A stretch of 64,000 bases of DNA from Pseudomonadota bacterium (GCA_021323945.1 JAJPKA010000020.1:620001-684000), one strand, 5' to 3'; shown: positions 45,589 through 56,049, counted from the stretch's first letter. Translations and numbers: made by a program. The notes: generated from the letters alone by a model not told the origin.

Positions 45589-47514
45589 ATGGCCAAAGTA
45601 ATCGGAATTGATCTCGGCACAACCAACAGCTGTGTCGCGATTATGGAAGGCGGGGACCCGGTCGTTATCGCTAACTCTGAGGGCAGTCGTACGACACCTT
45701 CGGTGGTGGCATTCACCGATTCGGGCGAGCGCCTGGTTGGTCAGATCGCGAAGCGCCAGGCTATTACCAATCCCAATAACACGATTTTTGCCATCAAACG
45801 CTTGATGGGCCGCCGCTATGATGACCCGGAAGTACAGAGGGCGATCAAGGTGCTTCCATACAAGGTCATCAAAAATTCCGATGGCGCGGCGTGGGTCGAA
45901 ATCCGCGACAAGAAGTACAGTCCACCGGAAATCTCGGCATTCATTCTTCAAAAAATGAAGCAGACGGCCGAGGATTATCTCGGGGAGAAGGTTACCGAGG
46001 CCGTCATTACGGTACCTGCATACTTCAATGACAGCCAGCGCCAAGCCACCAAAGACGCCGGCCGAATCGCCGGACTCAATGTGTTGCGTATCATCAACGA
46101 ACCCACCGCAGCATCCCTGGCGTACGGGCTTGATAAGAAAAAGGACGAAAAGATCGCGGTCTTCGACCTCGGCGGTGGCACTTTCGATATCTCGATCCTC
46201 GAACTGGGCGAAGGAGTCTTCGAGGTCAAGGCGACCAATGGTGATACGTTCCTGGGTGGCGAGGATTTCGACCAGCGCGTGATTGACTACCTGGCAGACG
46301 AATTCAAGAAAGACCAGGGAATCGATCTGCGCAAAGATCGAATGGCGCTGCAACGACTCAAAGAAGCGGCCGAGAAGGCCAAGTGCGAATTGTCAACCGT
46401 GATGGAGACAGACATTAACCTGCCCTTCATTACGGCGGATCAGTCCGGTCCCAAGCATCTCAACATGAAGTTGACGCGGGCAAAGCTCGAAGCGCTCTGT
46501 TCGGATCTGCTCGAGCGCCTGGACGGCCCGTGTTTGATCGCCCTCAAGGATGCTGGGTTACGCGCCAGTGATATCGATGAAGTCGTCCTGGTCGGTGGAA
46601 TGACCCGAATGCCCGCTGTGCAAGAGCGCGTACGCAAGCTGTTCGGCAAGGAAGGGCATAAGGGAGTAAACCCAGACGAAGTAGTGGCTGTCGGCGCAGC
46701 GATCCAAGCCGGCGTGCTCAAGGGCGACGTCAAAGACGTCTTGCTACTGGACGTGACACCGCTGTCACTTGGGATCGAGACGCTCGGCGGCGTGTTCACC
46801 AAGCTGATCGAAAAGAACACCACGATACCGACCCGCAAGAGCCAGATCTTTTCGACTGCGCAGGATAATCAGCCAGCCGTCACGATTCGGGTCTTCCAAG
46901 GCGAGCGCGAGATGGCAGCCGACAACAAGCTCCTGGGTCAATTTGACCTGGTCGGTATTCCGCCGGCGCCGCGTGGCGTGCCTCAGATCGAGGTTACCTT
47001 CGACATTGACGCCAATGGTATTGTGCATGTCTCGGCCAAGGACATGGGGACCGGCAAAGAACAGTCGATCAAGATCACGGCGTCGTCGGGCCTGAGCGAA
47101 GAAGAGATTCGGCGGATGGTGCGGGAAGCCGAGCAGCACGCGGCGGAGGACCGACAGCGGCGGGCGTTGGCCGAAGCTCGTAATAAACTTGATAACCTCA
47201 TCTACACTACTGAGAAGACGCTCAAGGATTACGGTTCGCAACTCGACGACAGCTCCCGCAGAGGGGTCGAAGACGCGCTCAGCGAGGCTCGTGGCAAGCT
47301 TGAGTCGAAGAACGTAGAGGAGCTGAATCGGGCAGCTGAGGCGCTGGCAACTGCTTCCCACAAGCTCGCGGAGGCCATGTACAGCAAGACGCGCCAGGCT
47401 CAAGGTGCCGGTGCGAGCGCGGGCGACGGGGCCGGTCCGCGGGGCGGAGACGGAAGCTCGGGTACAGACAAGAAGGAAGACGTCGTGGATGCGGACTTTA
47501 AGGAAGTGAAATGA
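45589..47514 (+). CDS. dnaK: Chaperone DnaK (Hsp70)
   Basis: A 641-residue Hsp70. The start [20 protein letters not shown] is at 45589, with AGAGGTT upstream; the frame is open 39 nt earlier, inside the end of grpE. The ATPase domain has [30 protein letters not shown] and [13 protein letters not shown]; the linker [19 protein letters not shown] leads to the substrate-binding domain. The C-terminal tail is Gly-rich and acidic, ending in [12 protein letters not shown]-like residues ([14 protein letters not shown]). Confidence 0.97.
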   Translation: MAKVIGIDLGTTNSCVAIMEGGDPVVIANSEGSRTTPSVVAFTDSGERLVGQIAKRQAITNPNNTIFAIKRLMGRRYDDPEVQRAIKVLPYKVIKNSDGAAWVEIRDKKYSPPEISAFILQKMKQTAEDYLGEKVTEAVITVPAYFNDSQRQATKDAGRIAGLNVLRIINEPTAASLAYGLDKKKDEKIAVFDLGGGTFDISILELGEGVFEVKATNGDTFLGGEDFDQRVIDYLADEFKKDQGIDLRKDRMALQRLKEAAEKAKCELSTVMETDINLPFITADQSGPKHLNMKLTRAKLEALCSDLLERLDGPCLIALKDAGLRASDIDEVVLVGGMTRMPAVQERVRKLFGKEGHKGVNPDEVVAVGAAIQAGVLKGDVKDVLLLDVTPLSLGIETLGGVFTKLIEKNTTIPTRKSQIFSTAQDNQPAVTIRVFQGEREMAADNKLLGQFDLVGIPPAPRGVPQIEVTFDIDANGIVHVSAKDMGTGKEQSIKITASSGLSEEEIRRMVREAEQHAAEDRQRRALAEARNKLDNLIYTTEKTLKDYGSQLDDSSRRGVEDALSEARGKLESKNVEELNRAAEALATASHKLAEAMYSKTRQAQGAGASAGDGAGPRGGDGSSGTDKKEDVVDADFKEVK

Positions 47515-47708
47515 GGCGGGCCCTGCGACCCCTGCGCACCGGTCGCTGCGCCCGCGCCTTCACGTGTAGCATCATTGGATAGTCGACTCGGAAGGTGGGA
47601 GACGTGGTTCGGCAGCGGCAGCCTGACGTAGAGACCTTGGTTATAAGAGTTCTATTACATCGCGATTACGCTTACCTCGAGAATGTAAGTCGACTAATAT
47701 AAGGCGCG

Positions 47709-48845
47709 ATGCCGTCCAGTGATCGAAAGCGCGACTACTACGAAGTGTTGGGCGTCAGCCGAACCGCTGGCGAAGAGGAGATTAAGAAAGCTTACCGGCG
47801 GTTGGCGATTCAGTTTCATCCAGACCGCAATCCCGGCAATAAGCAAGCTGAGGAACGGTTCAAAGAGATAAACGAAGCCTATCAGGTCCTGTCTGATCCT
47901 GAGAAGCGCAGCCAGTACGACCGTTTCGGTCATGCCGCCTTTGAAGGTCCTCAGGCCGCCGGCGGCTTTGGCGGTTTTGATTTCAGTCAAGGTTTCGAAG
48001 AAGTCTTTTCCGACATCTTCGGTGATTTCTTCGGTACCGGCCGCGGACGTGCGCGCTCGCACAGTCGGCGTGGGGAAGATCTGCGCTACGACCTCGAAGT
48101 TGAATTCGAGGAGGCGGCTCGGGGAACGGAAAAAATCATCAAGTTTCAGCGGCTGACGATTTGCGAAGGATGTAACGGGACACGTGCGCGGGGCGGTGCT
48201 GAGGGCGTTCGTACTTGTCCTAATTGCCGCGGCACTGGTCAAGTTCGTACTCAGCAAGGCTTTTTCTCAATCTCGACCACCTGCGGTCAATGCCGCGGCG
48301 AGGGAATGATAATCGCCGATCCTTGCCCGCGATGCCAAGGGCAGGGACGGGTGCGAAAGCCAGTGTCTCTATCGGTGCGCATCCCGCCGGGAGTCGACAA
48401 CGGCTCGAGGCTTAAGCTGCGAAATGAGGGAGAGGCCGGTTATGCCGGCGGCGCCCCGGGCGATCTCTATGTGGTCGTTCACGTCAAAGAGCATCCGCTG
48501 TTCGTTCGCCAGGACAATGATGTTGTGATCGAGGTTCCAGTGAGCTTTCCGCAGGCGGCGCTCGGTGCGGAACTCGAAGTGCCGACACTTGACGGGAAGA
48601 TCAAGCTCAAACTGCCACCGGGCACTCAGTCCGGCAAGATTTTTCGCCTCAAAGGGAAAGGATTCGTTGACCTTCACGGATATGGGCGCGGGGATCAACT
48701 CGTGCGGATCGTGGTGGAGACTCCGCGCCGCCTAACAGCACGCCAGCGCGAGCTGCTGGAGGAGTTTGCCAGGACCTCGGGCGAGGATGTCAACCATCCG
48801 ATGGCCAAGGGCTTCGTGGACAAGCTCAAAGAAATGTTCGGTTGA
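47709..48845 (+). CDS. dnaJ: Chaperone DnaJ (Hsp40)
   Basis: A 378-residue type-I J protein. The J domain has HPD in QFHPDRNPG; a Gly/Phe-rich linker ([14 protein letters not shown]) follows; four zinc-binding repeats [24 protein letters not shown] and CPRCQGQG (the first lacks its final Gly); then the substrate-binding C-terminal domains. It lies 194 nt after dnaK and ends at a strong terminator. Confidence 0.96.
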   Translation: MPSSDRKRDYYEVLGVSRTAGEEEIKKAYRRLAIQFHPDRNPGNKQAEERFKEINEAYQVLSDPEKRSQYDRFGHAAFEGPQAAGGFGGFDFSQGFEEVFSDIFGDFFGTGRGRARSHSRRGEDLRYDLEVEFEEAARGTEKIIKFQRLTICEGCNGTRARGGAEGVRTCPNCRGTGQVRTQQGFFSISTTCGQCRGEGMIIADPCPRCQGQGRVRKPVSLSVRIPPGVDNGSRLKLRNEGEAGYAGGAPGDLYVVVHVKEHPLFVRQDNDVVIEVPVSFPQAALGAELEVPTLDGKIKLKLPPGTQSGKIFRLKGKGFVDLHGYGRGDQLVRIVVETPRRLTARQRELLEEFARTSGEDVNHPMAKGFVDKLKEMFG

Positions 48846-48865
48846 GTCTTGGGTCGCATCGTTGG

Positions 48866-48910
48866 CGCCCCAGCCTGCACAACGCGTAGCGGCTGGGGCG
48901 TTGTTTTTTT
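48866..48910 (+). terminator. Rho-independent terminator after dnaJ
   Basis: A perfect 10-bp stem CGCCCCAGCC / GGCTGGGGCG (48866-48875 and 48891-48900), 15-nt loop, then TTGTTTTTTT. It lies 20 nt after the dnaJ stop and closes the grpE-dnaK-dnaJ unit. Confidence 0.92.
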
Positions 48911-49076
48911 ACGCCTCGTAGCAGGCCGATTCGCCGAGCCCAGGTCGTGTGATTGAGCGGCGTAACGGCTCCGATGAGCGGCGATTTCACCGACACTGTA
49001 TGGCAAAAATTTGGCATTACTTGCGCCATTCTCTAGGTAATTCCTTGCAAATTTAACGCTGTAATGTGGGCTGAGG

Positions 49077-49093
49077 TTGGCCTAATTTTTGCG
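49077..49093 (+). promoter_or_regulatory. Sigma-54-type promoter of the sigma-54 activator gene
   Basis: TTGGC (49077-49081), CTAATTT, TTGC (49089-49092) keeps GG-N10-GC spacing, and its -24 side (TGGCCTA) is the same as in the glnB promoter. It stands 47 nt before the start at 49140. A second, poorer element (TGGC-N7-TGGC) lies at 49001-49015. Confidence 0.5.
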
Positions 49094-49139
49094 CAAACGA
49101 CAAGCGAACTTAATTGGACGCGGTGATACGGTAGGATAG

Positions 49140-50294
49140 TTGGACTTCGACGAAGAAAGGGGGGGCCGGAATCCGACCTCTGGCCGTGAGAGCACGGCTC
49201 CTAACAATGAATGGCTAGATATTGATTCCCTTGCTGTGGGAGCCGAAGAGATCGGCGGGATGGTCATTCAGTCGGCTGAAATGCGCAAAGTGCTTGACAC
49301 CATCTCGCGTCTCGGGCCCTACAAAGCCACCGTGCTGATCTATGGAGAATCTGGAACCGGCAAGGAATTGGTGGCGCGCGCGCTTCATGTTCTAGGCCCC
49401 AATCCAAAGGGTCCGTTCGTCACTTTCAATTGCTCTAACCTGATGGAATCGCTGGCCGAATCACAGCTGTTTGGCCACGTCCGTGGCGCATTCACCGATG
49501 CGCGGGAGGATTCATTGGGCTATTTTCGTTCCGCCAACGGTGGAACCCTCTTTCTGGACGAAATTGGCGAGCTGCCTTTGCGCTTGCAGCCCAAGCTGCT
49601 GCGTGCGGTGGAACTGCACGAAGTGCAGCCGGTCGGTTCATCGCAGAGCTACAAGGTAGATTTGCGTCTGATCGCCGCCACCAATCGCGATCTGCGTACA
49701 ATGGTCAAGGCCGGACAGTTCCGTGATGATCTGTACTATCGCTTGAGTGCCACGGCCATAATGATTCCCCCACTGCGCCAGCGGCGCGACAATATCCCGG
49801 CCCTGATCACTCATTTCGTCAAGCACTACAACCGCCTGTTCGGCAAAAATGTGCGCTTCATTTCGAACGCGGCACTCACGATTCTAAAGACCTATGACTG
49901 GCCAGGAAACGTGCGCGAGTTTTCGCATGCGATTCAAAGTGCCGTCATGCTCGCTGATAGTGAATTTCTCGATGTCGGAGCGCTGCCTGAACACGTCGCT
50001 CATGCAGCGATTGGCGTCGAGTCGTCGGCTGGCTCGACTGCGGTGACACAGTCCCCGGTATCTCCAGCCACTCCGCCGTCCGAACCACGATCCCCTTTGC
50101 TGCTGGATGAAGTGATCAAGAAAACCCTGATGCGCTCTCTTGAGGAGACCGAAGGTAATCGCCGCCGCGCCGCAGACTTGCTCGGGGTTTCACGTTCGAC
50201 TCTGTACAGGATGCTCGCCCGCTACGGACTCGGCGACGCCGAGACCGGCCGGCGACGCTCACCGAGCGGTTCCGGTATGGGCCGCCGCGCCTGA
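49140..50294 (+). CDS. Sigma-54-dependent transcriptional activator without receiver domain, GAFTDA variant
   Basis: A 384-residue AAA+ activator. Walker A GESGTGKE (69-76), the sigma-54 contact loop GAFTDA (116-121), Walker B GGTLFLDEIG (about 132-141), sensor and arginine-finger regions, and a C-terminal Fis-type helix-turn-helix (NRRRAADLLGVSRSTLYRML). No phosphoacceptor, GAF or PAS domain precedes the AAA+ domain, only about 40 residues. GAFTDA differs from the common GAFTGA but is seen in some members. The start is TTG 49140 with no strong ribosome binding site. Target genes are unknown. Confidence 0.88.
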   Translation: MDFDEERGGRNPTSGRESTAPNNEWLDIDSLAVGAEEIGGMVIQSAEMRKVLDTISRLGPYKATVLIYGESGTGKELVARALHVLGPNPKGPFVTFNCSNLMESLAESQLFGHVRGAFTDAREDSLGYFRSANGGTLFLDEIGELPLRLQPKLLRAVELHEVQPVGSSQSYKVDLRLIAATNRDLRTMVKAGQFRDDLYYRLSATAIMIPPLRQRRDNIPALITHFVKHYNRLFGKNVRFISNAALTILKTYDWPGNVREFSHAIQSAVMLADSEFLDVGALPEHVAHAAIGVESSAGSTAVTQSPVSPATPPSEPRSPLLLDEVIKKTLMRSLEETEGNRRRAADLLGVSRSTLYRMLARYGLGDAETGRRRSPSGSGMGRRA

Positions 50295-50589
50295 TCGATT
50301 TTCGCGCAAATTCGTCGCTGACCTGTGCCTCAGGTTTCCAACACCGTGCTATCTTGCACGCTCGTGCCTCCGCGCATACTGGAAACTGACGACACGTTTG
50401 AGTCACAATAAGACCAGACGATGCCTTTTTAGTGTTAGTTCCGCGACATCATCGCGAGAGACTGGTTCTTGCGGTCTCGTCCCGGCTCGACGATGATGAC
50501 GCGGGCGCTTGTTGCCTCGGCCGGCATTGAGACGAGCGCATCTTTCGGTCGACCGCTTCAGGCACTGACAAAAGTAGCAGCGGACGTAA

Positions 50590-51774
50590 ATGGCGGGATC
50601 CGATCATATCTGGTCTGAAGCAGTTCGCACACTTGAACGGCAGCAGCCGTTCGTGTTGGCAACGGTCGTTAACGTTCGTGGTTCCACACCTCGCGAGGTG
50701 GGGGCGAAGATGATCGTGCGTAATGACGGTCAGTTCGGCACCATCGGTGGCGGTTGTGGGGAGGCGGAGGTCTTTCGCAAGGCTCGACTGCTGCTCAACG
50801 AAAGCTCTGGCGCGAGACTTACCGAGGTGGACCTGACCGGCGATTTCGATCAACAGGAAATTGGCAGTTGTGGTGGGGTTATGGATGTCTTCATTGATCG
50901 GTGGTCGCCGCAAAAGGACTTAGCCATAGCGCGTCATCTAGCCGATTCGATGGAGCGAAATCGAGCCACGGCTTTATTGACGTTGGTAGAGCCGGGCGCG
51001 CGCAGCGAAGCACAGCGAGGCGCAAAATTTGTCTTCGACCCCGCCGATCCGCACTCTTCGGGGGTTCTTGTGGGGTTGTCGAATCAAGCTCTGGCCAAGT
51101 TGTCCGAACGAGTGGCTGACGCGCTGCCCGGATTGATCGAAATCGACGAGAATGGAGAGGTTCACCCAGCTGTTCGGATTGGCTCGTCAACGACACGGTG
51201 TGTATTTATCGATCCGGTAACGGGCGCACAGCGCCTGATAATAGCTGGTGCCGGACACATCGCCGTACCGCTGGCGACGCTGGGCTCGCTGATGGGCTTC
51301 CACGTGACAGTAATTGATGACCGCGCTGCCTTTGCCAACCCTCAGCGATTCCCGTGCGCTGACAAGATAATTGTCAGCCGTTTTGACGCCGCGCTCGAGT
51401 CGCTACAACTGGACCGCCACTGTTACGTAATCTCAGTGACACGCGGCCATTCGTTTGACGAACTGGTGGTGCGCACCGCTCTGCGCCAGCAAAGCCGGCT
51501 GCCGGCCGAGCGGCGCGGGTGCTTCATCGGGATGATTGGTTCGCGCAGACGAGTCCGCGCCCTGCTCAAGCAGCTGGAAGAAGACGGCTTTGATCCGGCC
51601 CTGCTTGATGAGATTCATGCTCCTTTGGGGCTGGATCTGGGTGCTGAGACTCCCGAAGAGATCGCAGTGTCGATCATGGCCGAAATAATTCGCGAGCGCC
51701 GTACCGGAATACGCGACGATTTCTCGCTCGGGGTCAAAAACGGACGGCTGCGTAAGTCGCCTCCCAGAGAATAG
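50590..51774 (+). CDS. XdhC/CoxI family protein
   Basis: A 394-residue protein. The N-terminal XdhC domain has ATVVNVRGSTPREVGAKMIV and GTIGGGCGEAEVF; the C-terminal Rossmann-like domain has LIIAGAGHIAVPLATLGS and VIDDRAAFANPQRFPCAD. Relatives bind molybdenum cofactor and insert it, after sulfuration, into xanthine dehydrogenase or CO dehydrogenase-type enzymes. No such enzyme is encoded nearby, so it must serve one elsewhere. Confidence 0.88.
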   Translation: MAGSDHIWSEAVRTLERQQPFVLATVVNVRGSTPREVGAKMIVRNDGQFGTIGGGCGEAEVFRKARLLLNESSGARLTEVDLTGDFDQQEIGSCGGVMDVFIDRWSPQKDLAIARHLADSMERNRATALLTLVEPGARSEAQRGAKFVFDPADPHSSGVLVGLSNQALAKLSERVADALPGLIEIDENGEVHPAVRIGSSTTRCVFIDPVTGAQRLIIAGAGHIAVPLATLGSLMGFHVTVIDDRAAFANPQRFPCADKIIVSRFDAALESLQLDRHCYVISVTRGHSFDELVVRTALRQQSRLPAERRGCFIGMIGSRRRVRALLKQLEEDGFDPALLDEIHAPLGLDLGAETPEEIAVSIMAEIIRERRTGIRDDFSLGVKNGRLRKSPPRE

Positions 51775-51809
51775 CCCTTAAGGGTTGCCTTACTTAAAAA
51801 CGCGCCAGG

Positions 51810-52598
51810 CTAGCGCCCTTGGAACTGCGGTTTGCGCCGCTCGCGCCAGGCCCGATGGCCTTCACGCTTATCTTCGGTCTGTTCGAGCAGCATAAAGCGA
51901 TAGAGATCGGCGTTAGCCAGCTCGTTCAGTGGCATTTCGAAGCCGGAATTCAACGATTCTTTGGCTAGTCGTGTCGCCAGCGGCGGCAAAGCCGCGATGT
52001 GGTCTGCCACTTCCATCGCTTTGTGCATTAACTCTGAGTGTGGCACGAGCCATTGCGCCAAACCCATCCGGTAGGCCTCCTCGGCCTTCAAGGGAAACCC
52101 TAGCGCGAGCCGCATCGCCAGACCTCTGCCGATCCAGCGGGCAACCCGCATAGTGCCGCCCTGGGCGGGTAGAATGCCGAGCGCTACCTGTGGAAGACGC
52201 CACTCAGCTCGCTCCGATGCAACGATGAGATCGCAGCAGCAGGTCAAAATACAGCCAATGCCGATCGCGAACCCGTTTACCGCAGCAACGACCGGCTTTG
52301 CAAAGTCCGTCAAGATCGTGATCGGACTAAAGCGGCGCCGGCGCGGAAGCTCTTCAATGAAATGCGCGACCGAGTCTTCAGTATGGGTCCGCGGATCCTT
52401 TAGGTCAGCGCCGGCGCTGAAGGCGCCACCCCGATCATCACCCGTTAACACAATGCAACGAATCTCCGGATCTTCCTCGAGCCGTGGCAATTGTTCTTGT
52501 AATCCCGAATGAAATTCCGTGCACCACGCGTTGCGCGCTTCGGGACGGCTCAATGTCAGGATTCCCACGTGTCCCCGTTGTTCATAGAGCAAAGGCAT
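51810..52598 (-). CDS. Enoyl-CoA hydratase/isomerase family protein
   Basis: A 262-residue crotonase-fold protein. It has LSRPEARNAWCTEFHSGL, FSAGADLKDPRTH (oxyanion hole), VNGFAIGIGCILTCCCDLIVAS and ALGILPAQGGTMRVARWIGR, where Pro-Ala-Gln-Gly-Gly replaces the usual Pro-Glu/Asp region. AGGAGA stands before the ATG. Likely substrate: an unsaturated acyl-CoA. Confidence 0.88.
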   Translation of the reverse strand: MPLLYEQRGHVGILTLSRPEARNAWCTEFHSGLQEQLPRLEEDPEIRCIVLTGDDRGGAFSAGADLKDPRTHTEDSVAHFIEELPRRRRFSPITILTDFAKPVVAAVNGFAIGIGCILTCCCDLIVASERAEWRLPQVALGILPAQGGTMRVARWIGRGLAMRLALGFPLKAEEAYRMGLAQWLVPHSELMHKAMEVADHIAALPPLATRLAKESLNSGFEMPLNELANADLYRFMLLEQTEDKREGHRAWRERRKPQFQGR

Positions 52599-52745
52599 TG
52601 CAGTGTCTCCTTATCGCGTGCCGGCGCATTGAGCCGACTATATGCCCAAGGATCTTTGCCTCAGGCAACGATGGCCGGGTACAGATTGATGTTCTTGTTT
52701 GTGCCATTGCACGAGGCGGGTGCTGGCGGATTGCACCGAGCGCCC

Positions 52746-52997
52746 TCAGATTTGAAAGTTGTCCTTACGCGGTCGCCGACTGTTACCGGCACGGCGAGCT
52801 TCGAGCTGGAGTGCTTCTAATTCCTGCCGAACCTGCGCCAGCCTGCGTCGGAAGTCTTCGGCGTCAACCTTGACGACGGCGCCGCACTGATGACAATTTA
52901 CCCGCGTCTCGGAATGATCTTCGACATCGCGAACCAGGATCGGATTTTTTCGACCACAATTTGGACAGACAATATCGACCGTTTCGTCGTCGAACAT
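52746..52997 (-). CDS. Small zinc-ribbon protein
   Basis: An 83-residue protein from ATG 52997 (MFDDETVDIV). One zinc ribbon, CPNCGRKN then CHQCGAVV, is followed by a charged helix (DFRRRLAQVRQELEALQLEA). Its layout, ribbon plus helix, is like that of the protein at 7340-7816. The frame is open upstream to 53183 but lacks protein character. No function is known. Confidence 0.68.
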   Translation of the reverse strand: MFDDETVDIVCPNCGRKNPILVRDVEDHSETRVNCHQCGAVVKVDAEDFRRRLAQVRQELEALQLEARRAGNSRRPRKDNFQI

Positions 52998-53255
52998 CGG
53001 TTGTTTTCCCCAACTTAAAATCGATGAATCTGCTGAGTGAGCTGGCACGCGCATATAAGCATTGCCGGGCTGCAATGATGCATTCGATCTTGCACCTGCA
53101 TGTGCTATAAGGCCAGCGGCCACGGCCAAAACAACCGCCTTCGGTTGAACGACTTCGGGTAAATCATGGCCATTGGTGGGCAATCGTTAGGGTCGGAAGC
53201 AGTCGCCAGCCAACGACCGGCTGACCCTTCGGGCGCGGCGCAAAAGAGGCGGCCT

Positions 53256-53765
53256 ATGGATTCGAGCCTGCTAATCCTGCTGGTGATGGTCTTCGCAGCC
53301 GAGCTGTTCGCAATCAGGCGCAATCCCGAGTTACCGCTGGAAGGGCTCAAAGGCAGCGCGCGCCTGCTACGCGGGGTATGGCTGGACTTGCTACTTGGCT
53401 TTGTCTTTGCGGGACTTGCAGACGTCCTGCTGCCACAACCTGTGCTCTCCCGCTGGCTAGGTAGTGAACGTCCTGGTCAGGCGATTCTGGTGGGGTGGGC
53501 GGCCGGTCTACTTATTCCCGGAGGACCCTACCTAGTTTTTCCGGTATTGGCCGGACTCTTTCAAAAGGGCGCCGCTCCCGCTCCGTTGATTACGCTGATA
53601 ACCGCAAAGACATTGGTCAGCCCGATTAGAATGCTCACTTATGAGGCTCCACTCCTAGGATGGCCACTAACTTTGGCGCGATTTATCCCCGGCGTCTTGC
53701 TCCCTCCGATAATGGGAGTAATAAGTGGATGGCTATTCTCGGTGTTCAGCGGCGCAAGTCCATAG
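53256..53765 (+). CDS. Half-size permease of the DUF318/ArsP type
   Basis: A 169-residue membrane protein with about four hydrophobic helices. Segments WAAGLLIPGGPYLVFPVLAG, LFQKGAAPAPLITLITAK and FIPGVLLPPIMGVISGW match one half of the two-repeat DUF318/ArsP permeases, whose full members have about 300 residues. It may form a dimer. AGAGG lies shortly before ATG 53256. The substrate is unknown. Confidence 0.68.
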   Translation: MDSSLLILLVMVFAAELFAIRRNPELPLEGLKGSARLLRGVWLDLLLGFVFAGLADVLLPQPVLSRWLGSERPGQAILVGWAAGLLIPGGPYLVFPVLAGLFQKGAAPAPLITLITAKTLVSPIRMLTYEAPLLGWPLTLARFIPGVLLPPIMGVISGWLFSVFSGASP

Positions 53766-53951
53766 ATCGGACCGGCGCGCTGTCTGCTGCCTGGTCTTTT
53801 CACATTTCGCTTGACGTTAGGGTGGTGCGACATAGCCTAAAGCTATGAAGGCGAAAGTCTTCGGACCTGGCAATAACTGATGGTTATGAGGATTGCGCAG
53901 CCCCGTTCAATCGCTGGTTCGGTGCGTAACTGAAAAGAGACCTGTGGGAAA

Positions 53952-55364
53952 ATGATGGAAATGATAGAGAGGATAGAAATGAGACTGGGTATCTTTATAC
54001 GCAGGGGGTTGGCACTCGCCCTAGTTGTCATGCTGGCGCAATCAGGAGCGGCGCGCGCTCAGGAGTATGTGCCACCTAATTACCCGCCTCCTGAGGATAT
54101 GCGGCAATGGCTGATTGCTACCGAGCATCAGACCGACATTCCTGTAGGGACCACAATCACGCCCGAGAACTGGCAGCAATATAAAGAGGAAATGAGCTAC
54201 GGTCTGCAGACGCTCTACTCGGGCAAATATTTTTGGAAGATCCCGCCGGATTCCGCAATCACAGTCGGTCCGACAATTCTTCTCTCCCAGCCAAAACCGT
54301 ATGTGGAGGCTGGCGAGAAATACGGCTCTCAAACGTCCATCGGGGTGACAGCCAATGGCCACCGGTTCGTCAAGAATTACGTGGCCGGAATTCCTTTCCC
54401 CGATGCCTTTAGCCGCAAGAATGACCCGCAAAAAGGATACAAGATCCTGGCTGACGACTATCTATCATGGGTGCCTGATCTCTATGCCCAACCCTTCGGC
54501 CATCCAGGTGTCAGCTGCACGCAGGACCGATTCGCCAATATCGCCTGCACGACGCTTGTCTGGATTTATACCCAGGTTGGATGGAACACGGACCCGGGAG
54601 TTCCGCGCAACTATCCTCAGGCCGGAGATGCCTGGTTTACACAGTGGTTTACCGTGGAAACTCCAGAACAGTCAAAGTACACCACGAATTTGACGATTTT
54701 CTATAAGAATCCCGAGAAAGAGCAGGACGACTACGTTTTCGTGCCCTCCTTGCGTCGCTCGTTACGGCTTGCTGTTACGGCTCGATGTGCGCCGGCTGCG
54801 GGAAGCGATTTGGTCCTCGACGACTATTTCACGCCAGGGTTCAATGGGGGGCTCGCGCTATTCGATGCTACCTACCTGGGGCATCGCAAGTTACTAATCC
54901 TGGAGGGTGACTTCACTCATCAAACCGGTCGTATCCCTGAAGACTGGGACATGCCCCTGGGTTTCCCAAAACCGTCGTGGGGAAAATGGCAGCTGCGTGA
55001 CTACGACATTATCGACGTCCGCCGAATCCCGTCAGAGCGGGCCGGCTATTGCTACGGCAGCCGCGTCATGTATGTCGACTCAGTCTATCATTACGCTGCA
55101 TGGCTGGATATTTTCGATGCCAACCTCAAGCATTGGAAAATCCAATTCTGGGCCTCGAGAGCAGAAGACGTGCCGCTGCTCGGACACGTCAATACAAATT
55201 CGGTCACACTCGCTGTGTGGGATGTTCAGAACGATCACGCAACCTATTTGTCGACCTATGACGCGGCCGGGGTGGGGCCATACTTTAATCAGGCGGCGCC
55301 GCCGGAATATCACAATTTCACCAAGTACTCATCGCCAAGCGGATTGATGCAGGTGATGCAGTAG
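53952..55364 (+). CDS. DUF1329 family secreted/envelope protein
   Basis: A 470-residue protein. A signal peptide (LALALVVMLAQSGAARAQ) ends with a probable cleavage after ARA. The mature protein follows DUF1329, with characteristic Trp/Tyr-rich strands (YFWKIPPDSAITVGP, DVRRIPSERAGYCYGSRVMY, HWKIQFWASRAE). DUF1329 proteins resemble lipoprotein-sorting folds and are often near RND transporters or hydrophobic-substrate catabolism genes. The start may be ATG 53952 or ATG 53979. The NIPSNAP gene follows 70 nt later. Confidence 0.82.
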   Translation: MMEMIERIEMRLGIFIRRGLALALVVMLAQSGAARAQEYVPPNYPPPEDMRQWLIATEHQTDIPVGTTITPENWQQYKEEMSYGLQTLYSGKYFWKIPPDSAITVGPTILLSQPKPYVEAGEKYGSQTSIGVTANGHRFVKNYVAGIPFPDAFSRKNDPQKGYKILADDYLSWVPDLYAQPFGHPGVSCTQDRFANIACTTLVWIYTQVGWNTDPGVPRNYPQAGDAWFTQWFTVETPEQSKYTTNLTIFYKNPEKEQDDYVFVPSLRRSLRLAVTARCAPAAGSDLVLDDYFTPGFNGGLALFDATYLGHRKLLILEGDFTHQTGRIPEDWDMPLGFPKPSWGKWQLRDYDIIDVRRIPSERAGYCYGSRVMYVDSVYHYAAWLDIFDANLKHWKIQFWASRAEDVPLLGHVNTNSVTLAVWDVQNDHATYLSTYDAAGVGPYFNQAAPPEYHNFTKYSSPSGLMQVMQ

Positions 55365-55434
55365 GAAGTCAGAGTCGGGGAGCGATTGCCGCTGGGGCGA
55401 GATGAGCACGGAAATGAAAAGAGGCAGGTAAAAC

Positions 55435-56049
55435 ATGATTGTCGAGATGCGCACCTACACGCTCAAACCAGGCACCGTCGCTCGAGTCGAGGAGCGATTC
55501 GGTCAAGCGCTTCCAGCTCGGCTCAAATTCTCGCGCCTTGCGGCACTCTGGCATACAGAGATCGGTACACTCAACCAGATCATTCATCTGTGGCCATACG
55601 ACAGCCTTGCGCATCGCGAGCAAACGCGCGCTGCGGCAGCACAGGCCGAAGGCTGGCCTCCCGCCATAGCTGAATTCATCGTCGAGGCGAAGGCTGAAAT
55701 CCTGGTTCCGGCGCCCTTTTCGCCACCGTTGGAGGAGCGGTCGTTGGGCAGCCTGTACGAGATTCGCACTTACACCTATGAGGCCGGCGCAATACCCAAG
55801 GTGATCGAGAGCTGGAGCGAGAAGATAGAAGCTCGTACGAAGTTGTCTCCTCTGGTCGGATGCTGGTATTCGGACCTTGGCGAGCTCAATAAGTGGGTTC
55901 ATGTCTGGGCGTATCGCGACTATGCCGAACGGGCGCGGATCCGACACGAAGCGGTGGAGCGCGGCATTTGGCCACCCCGCTCGGGTGCAGGTCTGCTGAG
56001 GCAGGAGAATATGCTGGTTATTCCAGCTTCGTTCTCGCCGTTACACTAG
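55435..56049 (+). CDS. Double NIPSNAP-domain protein
   Basis: A 204-residue protein of two NIPSNAP (ferredoxin-like ABM) domains. Repeat 1 opens MIVEMRTYTLKPGTVARVEE and repeat 2 opens LYEIRTYTYEAGAIPKVIE; each later has a strand with IIHLWPYD or WVHVWAYRD. NIPSNAP proteins occur with catabolic and stress genes, without an established catalytic role. AGGCAG lies before the ATG. It sits right after the DUF1329 gene. Confidence 0.88.
   Translation: MIVEMRTYTLKPGTVARVEERFGQALPARLKFSRLAALWHTEIGTLNQIIHLWPYDSLAHREQTRAAAAQAEGWPPAIAEFIVEAKAEILVPAPFSPPLEERSLGSLYEIRTYTYEAGAIPKVIESWSEKIEARTKLSPLVGCWYSDLGELNKWVHVWAYRDYAERARIRHEAVERGIWPPRSGAGLLRQENMLVIPASFSPLH

Noticed and set aside
45439-46353. 304-codon frame opposite grpE/dnaK
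   Set aside because: Antisense shadow; DnaK and GrpE account for the sequence.
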